Positions 48,996 to 58,313 of a stretch of 64,000 nt of DNA are shown in pieces. The stretch is from contig JADJOE010000001.1 of NCBI GenBank assembly GCA_016713905.1, positions 1,303,001-1,367,000 of the forward strand, in the 5' to 3' direction. Each line of letters starts with the position of its first letter. Positions within the stretch are counted from its first letter, which is position 1. The DNA is from Candidatus Vicinibacter proximus. GTDB lineage: Bacteria > Bacteroidota > Bacteroidia > Chitinophagales > Saprospiraceae. Below the pieces are notes generated by a model that saw only the letters and a list, made by a program, of their open reading frames with translations, made no database searches and was not told the origin of the DNA. Position numbers and translations under genes: made by a program.

Positions 48996-50732
48996 TCAAT
49001 AGACACAAATTAGGCCATTTTTAATAGAAGTTCCAAGGTTATTTTGAATTTGATAGGAATATATACCATTCGGCAATTTTTCTTTACATATAGAAAATTC
49101 AGGATTTTGAAATCTTTCCACATGCATAAGCTTCCCCAAATGGTCATAAATACTTAGCATAAAGATTTCATGATTCATATTTGTAACCTTAAAGTTGGTG
49201 CAATGGTTAAATGGGTTTGGGGATACGGAAACAAGAATTGATTTTCCAATGGAGTGCAAAGTATTGTTTATAATACTACCGGACTTTTGAATGATAAATA
49301 CGCCAAATCCTGGAAATTGAGAAACCGGTTTCTTTATTGACCCAATTGCTTGTGCAGCTGAATGACCTATCATTGGGACGTCAATAAGGTCATTTCCATT
49401 GTATATGTAATTTAGGGTGTCTGAATATAAGTCAGTGACATTGATTACGGCAATTCGTTCACCAGATTTAAACCCGATATTCGAAATATCAATTTTTACC
49501 GATGGAGAATTTTTCCAATTATAAATCACTAAATGTGCTCTTCCAGTTTCGTATTTGTTCATTCTAATAAAATATTGTAATCCGGTAGTCGGCAAAGTTT
49601 CTGAATAATCATTTTCGGGGAAGTCATCAGTAGTAAAACCCCATAGGTAATAACCTTTGGTAGGATGAATTCCTCCTAATATTTTATTTCCTTTTACTGA
49701 TGTAGTGCCCAGCAATTTAACACCGGTTCCACCAATTCTTGTCTGACAAGTCAGAATATTACTATCAAGGGTCATGTCCACAGTTCCATAATTTAGTCCA
49801 AATGCGTTTACAGGTGGCCGAGGCATGTTAGTGCCGGAAAAAGTAAAATTATGCTTGACCACAAGATTTTTGCAGGGCGCGTTTGGGTTATTAGGAACTA
49901 TATAAAAATTGTGCGTTCGCGTATCACCATTTTTATTTTCCGAACAAGAACCCCCGTTGAATAATATGTTTCCCTGAATGTCATAATTATCGATGGTCCT
50001 CCCTGTTGACCAAGCTCTGACATTATAACCGAAACTGCTAAAAAAAATATTATCAAGCAATTTGATCGTACCCGATGTATCATTCTGGGTATAGATTCCA
50101 TGTCCATGACCTGAACCTGCGATATCCCAACCGTTGTTGTAAATTACACAGCCATATAGTTCTGCATTTTTTGAACCAATCCAAATATCAATACCATCTG
50201 CACCATCATGCAATATCATATTTATAAATTTGATGCCGGGAGCAGAGCATGAAATATTTCCACGATTGGGATGTCCGGGATCATTGGTGTATTCTCTTGG
50301 AGCAGTACTGGAGCTCATAACTTCCAATCCCCAAAACCACGTATAGCTACAATTTGAGCCTAAATTTAAAATTATTCCATTTGACTTTCCATCCAGGGTA
50401 ACCCTCTCATTTTGGTAATTTCTAAAAATGATAGGTTGTGATTCTGAACCATTAGTATGGCAGGTGTAGCATATACCATTAACGCCTCCGGTGGAATCTG
50501 GCCCTAGATATCTTCCTCCCATAATCCACACAGTGTCCCCTGGCTGTAATTGCGTTGGGTGATCTAAAGCTTTTTGCAATTCCCAGGGAGAAGCAAAACT
50601 GCCATCGCCATTTTTAGTTGCATTGTATGATACATAGAAACTTGCTCCTTCTAACTTGGATATAGAGATTAGGAAAACTGGAAATAAAAGAAGGAGGTTG
50701 AATGCAACATATGTATTTAATAATTTAATCAT
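48996..50732 (-). CDS. Secreted right-handed beta-helix protein with T9SS sorting domain
   Basis: The 578-residue protein has a signal peptide (~1-29). It starts with a DUF1565/pectate-lyase-like N-terminal cap (FYVSYNATKNGDGSFASPW, GDTVWIMGGRYLG). Repeated short turns follow (FINMILHDGADGID, ELYGCVIYNNGWDIAG, LLDNIFFSSFGYNVRA), typical of a parallel beta-helix. A non-helical beta domain (~385-480) precedes the type A T9SS sorting domain (SPNPFNHC, DHLGKLM, LPNGIYSYQI). The family includes polysaccharide lyases and glycan-binding proteins; no catalytic residues can be assigned. Its stop is ~300 bp upstream of the DUF2911 gene start on the same strand. Confidence 0.85.
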   Translation of the reverse strand: MIKLLNTYVAFNLLLLFPVFLISISKLEGASFYVSYNATKNGDGSFASPWELQKALDHPTQLQPGDTVWIMGGRYLGPDSTGGVNGICYTCHTNGSESQPIIFRNYQNERVTLDGKSNGIILNLGSNCSYTWFWGLEVMSSSTAPREYTNDPGHPNRGNISCSAPGIKFINMILHDGADGIDIWIGSKNAELYGCVIYNNGWDIAGSGHGHGIYTQNDTSGTIKLLDNIFFSSFGYNVRAWSTGRTIDNYDIQGNILFNGGSCSENKNGDTRTHNFYIVPNNPNAPCKNLVVKHNFTFSGTNMPRPPVNAFGLNYGTVDMTLDSNILTCQTRIGGTGVKLLGTTSVKGNKILGGIHPTKGYYLWGFTTDDFPENDYSETLPTTGLQYFIRMNKYETGRAHLVIYNWKNSPSVKIDISNIGFKSGERIAVINVTDLYSDTLNYIYNGNDLIDVPMIGHSAAQAIGSIKKPVSQFPGFGVFIIQKSGSIINNTLHSIGKSILVSVSPNPFNHCTNFKVTNMNHEIFMLSIYDHLGKLMHVERFQNPEFSICKEKLPNGIYSYQIQNNLGTSIKNGLICVY

Positions 50733-51054
50733 CTTTACCAGGTATCACCTTTTTGAATAAGGGTCAAATTTTTAATGAAATCACTATTTAATCAATGATT
50801 CATGTTCAAATGTAATGAATATTGGCTTACCTTAAAAAGATATTGGAAATAATTAATTGTAAGATCTATAAAAGGTTTGCAATGAATTTCATCATTCCGA
50901 ATGAGTGATATTTTTAGTATTAAAATTTGCAGAAGATAGAAATAATTGTTAAGGTATGCTATGTTAATGATTTATTTTTGGAACTGTAAAAATATTTCAT
51001 ATTAATAGATTAAATTTATCTGTAAGATATTTGAGTTAACAAGCTATAATTATT
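50733..51054. other. AT-rich intergenic region, no gene seen
   Basis: It separates the beta-helix gene (5' side) from the dehydrogenase gene (3' side), both minus strand. Strongly AT-rich; no RNA gene, repeat or clear hairpin terminator was recognised. The promoter of the beta-helix gene should lie here. Confidence 0.4.
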
Positions 51055-52020
51055 TTATAGAAATACCTCCGGATTTAAAATATTAGAATTATTTCCAATG
51101 ATAAACTCCAGCACATTTTCAAATGCTTGCGAAAAATACAATTCAAATGATTTCTTTTCTGCATAACCCAAATGAGGGGTGCAGAGCACGTTGGGGAAAT
51201 GCAGCAATGGAAAATCAAGATCGTAGATAGGTTCATTTTCATAAACGTCTAATGCTACAGAACCGGGCCTTCCTGATTGTATAGCGGCTAGCAATGCACC
51301 CTTTTCAATTAATTCAGCCCGACTGGTATTGACTAAAAGTGAATCCGGTTTCATAAGGTCTAAATCTCTTCGGTGAACAATTCCCTCCGTGGATTCAGTG
51401 AGTCTCAAATGAAGTGAAAGGATATCAGATTGTGCAAAGAATTCTTCTTTACTTGCGGCTGCTGTGAATCCATCCTGAATGGCAGAATTTCGGGATTCCA
51501 AGCTGCCCCAAACAATCACGTTCATATCAAATGCACGTGCGTAAGCAGCGATTTTTTTACCAATTTTCCCATATCCCCAAATTCCAAGGGTCTGTCCATA
51601 TAGTGTACGTCCCAAATTGGTTTGCCAAAGACCTTTGTTCATACCTTGCATTGCTTGAGGTATTTGTCTCCAGGCATTCATGATCAACGCCCAGCACAAT
51701 TCAGCAGGCGCTGTTGGAGAACCTTTTCCTTCGACTACTGCAACTTTGTATTTTGTGCAGGCTTGAAGATCTATGTGTCGTGAAATTTTTCCCGTTTGAC
51801 TGATAAGTTTTAGATTGGGCAGTTTGGAGAGCAGTGATTCGGCAATTTTTGTCCGCTCGCGGATCAATACGAGAACTTCAGCTTCCGCACATTGCTCTGC
51901 AAGGTCTGATGAGTTGCTGTAATGTGAAATTATATTCGAAAGATCGTGGTCCTTTAAGATTTTGCGACATTCTAGTTGATGAAGTACATTCTGATAGTCA
52001 TCTGGAATAATAATTTTCAT
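51055..52020 (-). CDS. D-2-hydroxyacid dehydrogenase
   Basis: ATG 52020 gives the usual KIIIPDDYQ first strand; an ATG 18 bp upstream is possible. The NAD-binding motif GYGKIG (Gly149, Gly151, Gly154) lies in a Rossmann domain inserted between two halves of the substrate domain, as in this family. The catalytic triad is present: Arg234 (NTSRAEL), Glu263 (YENEP) and His283 (TPHLGY). The family reversibly reduces 2-oxoacids (phosphoglycerate, glycerate, lactate and others) with NAD(P)H. The ~320-residue length without an ACT domain argues against classical SerA. Cytoplasmic. Confidence 0.9.
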   Translation of the reverse strand: MKIIIPDDYQNVLHQLECRKILKDHDLSNIISHYSNSSDLAEQCAEAEVLVLIRERTKIAESLLSKLPNLKLISQTGKISRHIDLQACTKYKVAVVEGKGSPTAPAELCWALIMNAWRQIPQAMQGMNKGLWQTNLGRTLYGQTLGIWGYGKIGKKIAAYARAFDMNVIVWGSLESRNSAIQDGFTAAASKEEFFAQSDILSLHLRLTESTEGIVHRRDLDLMKPDSLLVNTSRAELIEKGALLAAIQSGRPGSVALDVYENEPIYDLDFPLLHFPNVLCTPHLGYAEKKSFELYFSQAFENVLEFIIGNNSNILNPEVFL

Positions 52021-52229
52021 GGCTGGTTCTGGTTTCAAGATCTTTATAGTTCTTTCTAATGACGAAAATAACCAGACTTTTATTTTTAATCTTTGTTTAC
52101 ATGGATTTTTTAGGATAATTATAAAACAGTAGGCAAGGGATTTAATAAATTTAGGTCATAAAAGATTATATATGGCTGATGGCAATCGTTTTGTAAATGT
52201 TAAAAAATGATTTAATTATTTTGCGAATC

Positions 52230-52259
52230 TTTGAGTACAACATATAGGTTTTATACTTA
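52230..52259 (+). promoter_or_regulatory. Putative promoter of the second esterase gene
   Basis: TTTG (52230-52233), an 18-nt spacer containing ATATAGGTTT, then TATACTTA (52252-52259), 50 nt before the ATG at 52310. The same arrangement and similar spacer text occurs at 58183-58212. It fits the Bacteroidota TTTG / TAnnTTTG layout only loosely at the -7 box. Confidence 0.35.
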
Positions 52260-52309
52260 ATTACTGGAGTGTTAGAGGTTCAAATTTTGATGACGTATAA
52301 GTAAGCATC

Positions 52310-53542
52310 ATGAAAATATTATCATTTTTTCTTTTATTATTTTTGATAGACATAGTGTCCGTACAACGAGGTATTTTGATGGCGCAAACGGACACCATCC
52401 CTGATTTTAGAAATGAGCATTACGGACCTGATGTGTTGCAAAATTTTAATCTGTGGTTAAGCCAAACCGGAAACGGTCCAAGGCCCTTGGTTATTTTTTT
52501 TCATGGAGGCGCATTCAGAGCGGGTGATAAGGGGATAGAAGGAAGACAGGTTGAAGTAATGCGATCATTTTTATCAAGGGGTATTTCTTTCGTGTCGTCC
52601 AATTACAGACTCTCACATACCACAAGACTGGATTCCATTCTCATGGATGGTGAGCGATTGATTCGATTTTTAAAACTAAATGCGCAGCAGTACAACATAG
52701 ATCCTTCCAAAATTGGAGTGTATGGTAGTTCTGCTGGTGCCTGTATGGCACTATGGATTGCAGTAACCGGGAAAGATGGAGATTCGTTGGCAATTGATCC
52801 ATTGTTTCGACAATCCACACATGTGCAGGTTGCGGCGCACATTAGCGCTCCTGCCACTTTGGACCTTGCACAATGGGCGAATATTGTCCATCTGGACAGC
52901 AACTGGTTTGATACCTTTGGATTTGTCGATGACCTTGCATTTTACAAGATCAGCAATCGGGACATGTATTGGCAACCAGAGATAATTGTATTGAGGCAGC
53001 ATTTAGATTTACCAAGGTATATTGACAACGGGGATCCTCCGGTATTTTATTACAACCAAAATCCGAATCAAGTTCCAAGGGTAAGAGGAGATGTGACACA
53101 CCATGTATTGCATGCCTATTATTTGGATTCTGTCTCAAAGGAAAGATCTCACCAAACTGTTTTCAACAAAAATCCAAATGCTGATTTTGCATATAGTGAA
53201 ATGACTGATTTTTTCTGTACATACTTGAATTGTGCAGCATTAAATGCGAATGAAATGATCCCATCTGATGTCAGCATATATTCCTACACATCTATGCAAG
53301 AGGTGGTAATTGCAGTTCACGCATCGGTCCATACGGAAGCACTTCAGTTTTCAATAATTGATCTTTTGGGAAAGGAACTTAAGATTGGAAAAGAATCGCT
53401 GCAATTTAAATTCGAAGAAAAAACCAATTATGTTTTGCTTAATCTTAGTTCAATCAATCCTCTGAATCAAATTGCATTTATTCGCATTCAAGATGATGGA
53501 AATATTTTCAGTTTGCCTTTGCCTGTTTTCAGGAATAATTAA
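52310..53542 (+). CDS. Exported alpha/beta-hydrolase (esterase/lipase-like)
   Basis: The 410-residue protein has a signal peptide (~1-25, core FFLLLFLIDIV). The oxyanion motif HGG is at 65-67, and the nucleophile motif GSSAG has Ser141 at 141. HHVLHAYY may supply the catalytic His. This fits the BD-FAE/HSL-like esterases. The last ~90 residues (FSIIDLLGKELK) resemble a worn T9SS sorting domain, but no PNP motif or clear GxYxV end remains. It differs from the other esterase in the window (30216-31679) in cap and length. The substrate is unknown. Confidence 0.8.
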   Translation: MKILSFFLLLFLIDIVSVQRGILMAQTDTIPDFRNEHYGPDVLQNFNLWLSQTGNGPRPLVIFFHGGAFRAGDKGIEGRQVEVMRSFLSRGISFVSSNYRLSHTTRLDSILMDGERLIRFLKLNAQQYNIDPSKIGVYGSSAGACMALWIAVTGKDGDSLAIDPLFRQSTHVQVAAHISAPATLDLAQWANIVHLDSNWFDTFGFVDDLAFYKISNRDMYWQPEIIVLRQHLDLPRYIDNGDPPVFYYNQNPNQVPRVRGDVTHHVLHAYYLDSVSKERSHQTVFNKNPNADFAYSEMTDFFCTYLNCAALNANEMIPSDVSIYSYTSMQEVVIAVHASVHTEALQFSIIDLLGKELKIGKESLQFKFEEKTNYVLLNLSSINPLNQIAFIRIQDDGNIFSLPLPVFRNN

Positions 53543-53575
53543 ATGGGATATACATAATTTTATTTGGATATAAAT

Positions 53576-54313
53576 TTATGGTTGTATAAAAAACTTTATT
53601 CGCTGAGGATTAAAAGAAACACTTTCCAAATGCCCCATCATTTTAAGATCGCAGGTTATTAAATGAAGGTGCATGTTTGTGTCATGGTGGGTAAAGATTG
53701 TTTGGTGATTTCGGGAATAAAATCCTATAATGTGGACTTCTGAGTTGCTTAGTCGGTAATGTACTATACCCTGATGTGCATCTTCGGGGGATCGGACCTT
53801 ACTTCCTTCTGGTAGGTGCACAACATGCATTTGGGCAGAATCAATACTTCCTGATAATTTAAACAAAAAAGGCATTTTCCTATCAGAGCAAATAGAATCC
53901 AGATAATATTCTAAGTCAATTAAATTTCTAACTGGAGCTGGCAATTCAATAGAGTGCCAATTTGTAATATTAGCATAGGCAAAAAATGGCGCTGAAACAG
54001 AATGGACTCCTTCCACTTTTATCTCTTGTTTATCGTTCACTGTGGATAAGTAGCTTACACCATCCAGTATCAATACTTCTCCACGCAAATAAGCCAATGG
54101 GCCAAACCCAAACAGGTGATGTTTATTTCTAATAGTGTCTGTATTGATTTTACCAAATAATTCTCCTTTCCACATGACATCTTTCATCTGACCCACTATG
54201 TGGACCGGTGAATTCTCTTGTGCTAAAACAGGATGAATAACTACAAGCAATACAAGGCTTACAAATGACACTAAAAGACTGTTGGTCCTTTCTAAAACAA
54301 CCATTTGTAGCAT
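53576..54313 (-). CDS. Exported acetolactate decarboxylase-like protein
   Basis: Start at 54313 gives a signal peptide (core LLVSFVSLVLLVVI, cleavage near VLAQ); an upstream ATG at 54361 lies inside the CDF gene. Alpha-acetolactate decarboxylase features: GFGPLAYLRGEVLILDG (Glu79), APFFAY, LFKLSG, and the C-terminal zinc site HLH (His215, His217) plus His228 in GHLESVSF. The family converts acetolactate to acetoin. The arginine normally following the KxxG strand is not evident (MHVVHLP instead), so activity is doubtful. The CDF gene stop lies 8 bp inside its leader, suggesting translational coupling. Confidence 0.72.
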   Translation of the reverse strand: MLQMVVLERTNSLLVSFVSLVLLVVIHPVLAQENSPVHIVGQMKDVMWKGELFGKINTDTIRNKHHLFGFGPLAYLRGEVLILDGVSYLSTVNDKQEIKVEGVHSVSAPFFAYANITNWHSIELPAPVRNLIDLEYYLDSICSDRKMPFLFKLSGSIDSAQMHVVHLPEGSKVRSPEDAHQGIVHYRLSNSEVHIIGFYSRNHQTIFTHHDTNMHLHLITCDLKMMGHLESVSFNPQRIKFFIQP

Positions 54314-54320
54314 AACTTTT

Positions 54321-55214
54321 TTATATATCCGTTTCCTGACAATTTTCTTCCAAGACTTCAAACTCTAATGTGCTGTGCTGAATATAGTGCTCCTCCAATT
54401 CGGCTTTCAACGCTCTTTTGATTTCGGGAATATTGGTCATATCATTTATCTGGATATGAGCAGTTAAGGCATTTTCATTGGTGCTGATACCCCAGATATG
54501 TATATGATGAACATTTACTACGCCATCAACACCCATTAGATGCAATTTTATTTCATCGGTATCCAAAGAGGCAGGAACCCCGTCTAATATAGCAATTGCA
54601 CTGTCTTTAAACAGACTCCATGTGCTGAACAATACAACTACTGAAATCCCCAGGGCTATAATACCATCCAGAGCATACCATTGTGTGTAATAAATAGTTA
54701 TCCCACTTGCTACTACCCCCAATGACACTAAAGCGTCTACCATGAGGTGCCAGTATGCGGCTTTTATGTTGAGATCTTTTTTTTGATTTTTTCTAAAAAA
54801 TAATGCGGATACGGTATTGATGAATACACCCACCAAAGCCACCCACATAATCACCTTGCCGCTCACCGGATTTGGATGCATAATCTTGTGGACTCCTTCC
54901 CATGCAATTACCCCAATTGCAAATGCAAGTAAAATGGAGTTGATGAAGGAGGTGATGATGGATCCTTTTTTATATCCATAGGAGAATAATTTAGTAGGCT
55001 TTATTTTTTGCAAACGAAAAGCAAGGAAAGCAAGCAATAATCCTGAAATGTCCCCCACATTGTGCGCTGCATCAGATAAAAGCGCTGTGGAGTCATTTTT
55101 TAGGCCATAAACTATTTCTATAACTACATATGCGGCATTCAACAGGATCCCGGTTGTGAAGGACTGATTTATATCATGAGGTGAGGGCGGGGTATGTGTG
55201 TGTTTATGCAGCAT
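54321..55214 (-). CDS. Cation diffusion facilitator (Zn/Co/Cd exporter)
   Basis: The 297-residue CDF protein has six predicted membrane spans and a short His-rich N-terminus (HKHTHTPPSPH). The metal site is in TM2 (SDAAHNVGD: Asp48, His51, Asp55) and TM5 (YWHLMVD: His156, Asp160). A cytoplasmic C-terminal domain (DEIKLHLMGVDGVVNVHHIHIWG) may bind regulatory metal. It exports divalent cations, probably Zn2+, from the cytoplasm in exchange for protons. It overlaps the start region of the acetolactate decarboxylase-like gene, so the two are probably one unit. Confidence 0.92.
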   Translation of the reverse strand: MLHKHTHTPPSPHDINQSFTTGILLNAAYVVIEIVYGLKNDSTALLSDAAHNVGDISGLLLAFLAFRLQKIKPTKLFSYGYKKGSIITSFINSILLAFAIGVIAWEGVHKIMHPNPVSGKVIMWVALVGVFINTVSALFFRKNQKKDLNIKAAYWHLMVDALVSLGVVASGITIYYTQWYALDGIIALGISVVVLFSTWSLFKDSAIAILDGVPASLDTDEIKLHLMGVDGVVNVHHIHIWGISTNENALTAHIQINDMTNIPEIKRALKAELEEHYIQHSTLEFEVLEENCQETDI

Positions 55215-55356
55215 TTTTATTTATTCAAAGGAAAGTATTTTTTCCAAGATAGAAAAAATGAATTTTCAAGAGAATTATTTTTTAAATTGGAAAGGGAAGG
55301 ATTATGGTGATCATAGATTTAAAAAGTCATTCCAAAAGACATATTCAAAATTTCGT

Positions 55357-55671
55357 TTAACTTTTGAGATCATATTCATCCTGTTCATAAATGCTAAGTT
55401 TTTTTTTCGCCAAAACCAATTCATTTTGCAAATTATCAATTTGGTGCAATAAATTATTGATGACATCAATTCCTTCCATATTGATTCCTAATTCATATTT
55501 CAGTCTGATCATTTTTTCAACATATTGCAAATCATCAGGGGATAAATACTTAGTATTGTCCATTACGACCAATTGGATAAGTCCATATTCTTCTAATGAA
55601 TCAATAAAATTCAATTCAACTTCATAATGGACGCAAACCTGATCAATAAGTACCAATTGGTTATTTTCCAT
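55357..55671 (-). CDS. cbpM: Chaperone modulator CbpM-like protein
   Basis: The 104-residue protein is predicted helical with a MerR-like N-terminal part (VCVHYEVELNFIDSLEEYGLI) and a coiled-coil end (LLHQIDNLQNELVLAKKKLSIYE). CbpM binds the J-domain of CbpA and blocks its co-chaperone activity. Its position fits: it overlaps the 3' end of the cbpA-like gene by 11 bp on the same strand, implying coupled translation. Length matches the ~100-residue family. Confidence 0.85.
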   Translation of the reverse strand: MENNQLVLIDQVCVHYEVELNFIDSLEEYGLIQLVVMDNTKYLSPDDLQYVEKMIRLKYELGINMEGIDVINNLLHQIDNLQNELVLAKKKLSIYEQDEYDLKS

Positions 55672-56557
55672 GGGATCTTATTTTTTTTAATTCATTAAAT
55701 AGCTCTTTTTCTTTTTCAGAAAGTCCAGTAGGGAGTTTTACATTATAACTAATGTATAAATCTCCAAACTGATTCTCTGCCTTATAAACAGGAAACCCTT
55801 TTCCTTTCAGTTTGACTTTAGTACCGGATTGGGTTTCTGGAGCGACTTTAAGCTTTACTGTGCTGTCCAGAGTATCTACAAGGATTTCTCCACCCAGAAG
55901 TGCGGTATATAAATCCAGATCTACACTGGTATATAAATTGCTTCCTTCTCTTTTAAATTTAGTATTGTTCACAATTGTAAATCTTATATACAAATCACCA
56001 TTTGGCCCACCGTTAATTCCGGGAGATCCATGACCACTTACTTTTATCACCTGTCCATCTTCGATACCCGCAGGAAAAGTCATACGGATATTTTTACCAT
56101 TTACCGTAAAGGTTTGTTGCTGGGTGTGCAATACATCTCTAATATTCAGATTTAATTCTGCATTCACATCTTCTCCCCTGAATTTGACTTGCCTAGATCC
56201 TCCCGATCTTCCGCCAAACATCGATTCAAAAAACTCTGAAAAGTCTCCTGAATTTTCGCCACCTCCAAAACTATATCCTCCGGTGGAGCGCTGAGATCTT
56301 TGTTGTTGGTTCATTTTTTCGATCTCATCTGCATGCTGCCAGTCTTTTCCATACTTATCGTACTTCTTCCGGTTTTCAGGGTTGCTGAGTACTTCATTAG
56401 CCTCGTTGATCTCCTTAAATTTTTTCTCCGCCTCTTTATTGTTGGGATTAAGGTCCGGATGATATTTACGGGCCAACTTCCGATAGGATTTTTTGATTTC
56501 CGTCTCGGTAGCAGTTTTGGGAATTTCAAGAATTTTATAATAATCTATGAATTGCAT
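55661..56557 (-). CDS. cbpA: DnaJ-type co-chaperone CbpA
   Basis: The 298-residue protein has a J-domain at 1-70 with the HPD motif (His33-Asp35) that stimulates DnaK ATPase. A Gly/Phe-rich linker (SFGGG, FGGRSGG) and two C-terminal DnaJ substrate-binding subdomains follow (MTFPAGIEDGQVIKVSGHGSPG; KVKLKGKGFP). It lacks the zinc-finger domain of DnaJ, matching CbpA. It delivers unfolded proteins to DnaK and in other bacteria also binds curved DNA. It is followed by the overlapping cbpM gene. Confidence 0.92.
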   Translation of the reverse strand: MQFIDYYKILEIPKTATETEIKKSYRKLARKYHPDLNPNNKEAEKKFKEINEANEVLSNPENRKKYDKYGKDWQHADEIEKMNQQQRSQRSTGGYSFGGGENSGDFSEFFESMFGGRSGGSRQVKFRGEDVNAELNLNIRDVLHTQQQTFTVNGKNIRMTFPAGIEDGQVIKVSGHGSPGINGGPNGDLYIRFTIVNNTKFKREGSNLYTSVDLDLYTALLGGEILVDTLDSTVKLKVAPETQSGTKVKLKGKGFPVYKAENQFGDLYISYNVKLPTGLSEKEKELFNELKKIRSHGK

Positions 56558-56614
56558 ATTTATGCAGGATTAAGTACCTGCAAAGATAGGACATTAGGAT
56601 GAAGGAAGATGGTC

Positions 56615-57838
56615 TTAACGTCGGGTATCGTTTGTACTTTTCCCTCGTGGCTTAAACCTTCTGTTTGGTGGGCGGTTGGAAGAATCTTTAGGCTTGTATT
56701 CCGGTACAGCTCCTAGTTCTTCCGGAACCGGTTCTTTAGGGACAGAATTACCAAGCATACTTTCTATCCCTGCAAAAGCAGCCTGCTCTTTTTTGGACAC
56801 AATGGTGATGGCGATCCCATCCGCTTCTGCACGGGCTGTTCTGCCAATCCGGTGAACATAGTCCTCTGCATCGTTTGGTACATCGTAGTTAATCACCAGA
56901 TCAATGGTATCAATATCTATTCCGCGGCTTAAGATATCGGTAGCAACAAGAATGGAAATCTTTTCACTGGTAAAATCGGAGAGTGTTTGTTCTCTTTGTT
57001 TTTGATCCAGATCGCTGTGTATCTCTGCAACGTTGAATCTTGCTCTACCCAATTCTCTGGCCAACTCTTTAACACTGGATTTGCGGCTACAGAAAACCAA
57101 AATATGTTTGCACTTTGTATTTTTTATAAGGTGTTTTACCAATCTTAATTTTTGTTCTTCAAAAACAATATATGCTTTTTGTATAATCTTTTCTGGTGGT
57201 TTAGAAATGGCAATATTCACTTCTACAGGGTCAATCAAGATTTTCTTTGCCAATTGACGAATACGTTCGGGCATAGTTGCCGAGAACAAAAGAGTTTGTC
57301 TTTTTGTCGGCAGGAAATTAATGATTTTCGTCAGGTCATCTTGAAAACCCATGTCCAACATTCGGTCTGCTTCATCCAGCACCAGACATTGCACACCCTT
57401 AAGATCAAAGTAGTCCATGTTCATGTGTGCGATTAATCTCCCTGGGGTACAAACGACAATGTCCGCACCCATCTGAAGTGCTTTTTTTTCGGCAACAAAA
57501 TTTTGTCCATCATTGCCCCCATAAATTGCGATAAAGCTTAACTCCGTAAAATAAGTAAACCCTTCAATGTGCTGCGAAATCTGCTTTGCCAATTCACGAG
57601 TTGGCACAATGATCAATGCGCTTACTTTGTGTTCATGTTTGTGGTCAATGTAGCGATTGATTAAAGGAAGTAAGAAGGCCGCCGTTTTTCCGGTACCCGT
57701 TTGTGCAGAAGCAATCAGATCTCTGTTGGCCAAAATGGAAGGAATAACCAATTCCTGAACAGGGGTCGCATTTTCATAACCTGAGGCTTCAATTCCCTGA
57801 TATAAAAGTGGATGAAAATTAAATTCTTTAAATGTCAA
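56615..57838 (-). CDS. DEAD-box ATP-dependent RNA helicase (RhlE-like)
   Basis: The 407-residue protein has all helicase motifs: Q-motif (FxxF...TPVQ, Gln28), motif I AQTGTGKT (45-52), PTREL, TPGR, motif II DEAD (155-158), motif III SAT (186-188), and motif VI HRIGRTAR near 330. A basic, Pro/Arg-rich tail (NRPPNRRFKPRGKST) probably binds RNA. The family unwinds RNA in ribosome assembly and mRNA decay, often at low temperature. Its 3' end is 57 bp upstream of the cbpA start on the same strand, so co-transcription is possible but not shown. Confidence 0.93.
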   Translation of the reverse strand: MTFKEFNFHPLLYQGIEASGYENATPVQELVIPSILANRDLIASAQTGTGKTAAFLLPLINRYIDHKHEHKVSALIIVPTRELAKQISQHIEGFTYFTELSFIAIYGGNDGQNFVAEKKALQMGADIVVCTPGRLIAHMNMDYFDLKGVQCLVLDEADRMLDMGFQDDLTKIINFLPTKRQTLLFSATMPERIRQLAKKILIDPVEVNIAISKPPEKIIQKAYIVFEEQKLRLVKHLIKNTKCKHILVFCSRKSSVKELARELGRARFNVAEIHSDLDQKQREQTLSDFTSEKISILVATDILSRGIDIDTIDLVINYDVPNDAEDYVHRIGRTARAEADGIAITIVSKKEQAAFAGIESMLGNSVPKEPVPEELGAVPEYKPKDSSNRPPNRRFKPRGKSTNDTRR

Positions 57839-58313
57839 AATGGTCAGTAATTAAATGTAATAATGGGGTAACTCATCGGAGTTGGTATACAAAAGTACAT
57901 AATTTGGAGGATAGGCGTCTGAATTGTTTTTAAAATGACTCATTGGCTGTCCAAGTGAGCTATTCTTTTGAATATGATATTTTAATGGAAAAGCAATTAT
58001 TTGAGGATTTTTTAATTCATATAAATCCTAATTGTCTTTGAAAATATTTCTACAGTGGTCTGCTGCTCTTAGAATGTTTGAAATTGATTTTAAAGGCTTA
58101 TATCTAAACTAATTCCCTGTATATAATTCTCTGTTTTTTTATAAATATATAGCAGACTAAAATATTAAAATTTGCACACTTATTTGTGATACATAATATA
58201 GGTTTATACTTATGTAAAAATAATTTTACCAAAAATTTATTTCTCAAAAAATCTGAAAATTATGTTCATTTGAATCAAATTTCCTAGACCTCCGACAATG
58301 TCAATCTTGTATC
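57839..58313. other. AT-rich intergenic region with one promoter-like element
   Basis: The 475 bp lie between the 3' end of the small membrane protein gene and the 5' end of the helicase gene, both minus strand. No gene is supported. The only notable element is a plus-strand promoter-like match at 58183-58212. The helicase promoter should lie near 57839-57900. Confidence 0.45.
58183..58212 (+). promoter_or_regulatory. Promoter-like element with no gene downstream
   Basis: TTTG (58183-58186), an 18-nt spacer containing ATATAGGTT, then TATACTTA (58205-58212). The spacing and the GG-TTTATACTTA text match 52230-52259. On the plus strand the next genes are all antisense to it, so it could drive a short RNA or be a chance AT-rich match. 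Confidence 0.28.

Noticed and set aside
55198..55452. 84-codon plus-strand open frame between the CDF and cbpM genes
   Set aside because: It overlaps the 5' end of the CDF gene and the 3' end of cbpM, has Lys/Phe-rich AT-driven composition and no domain.
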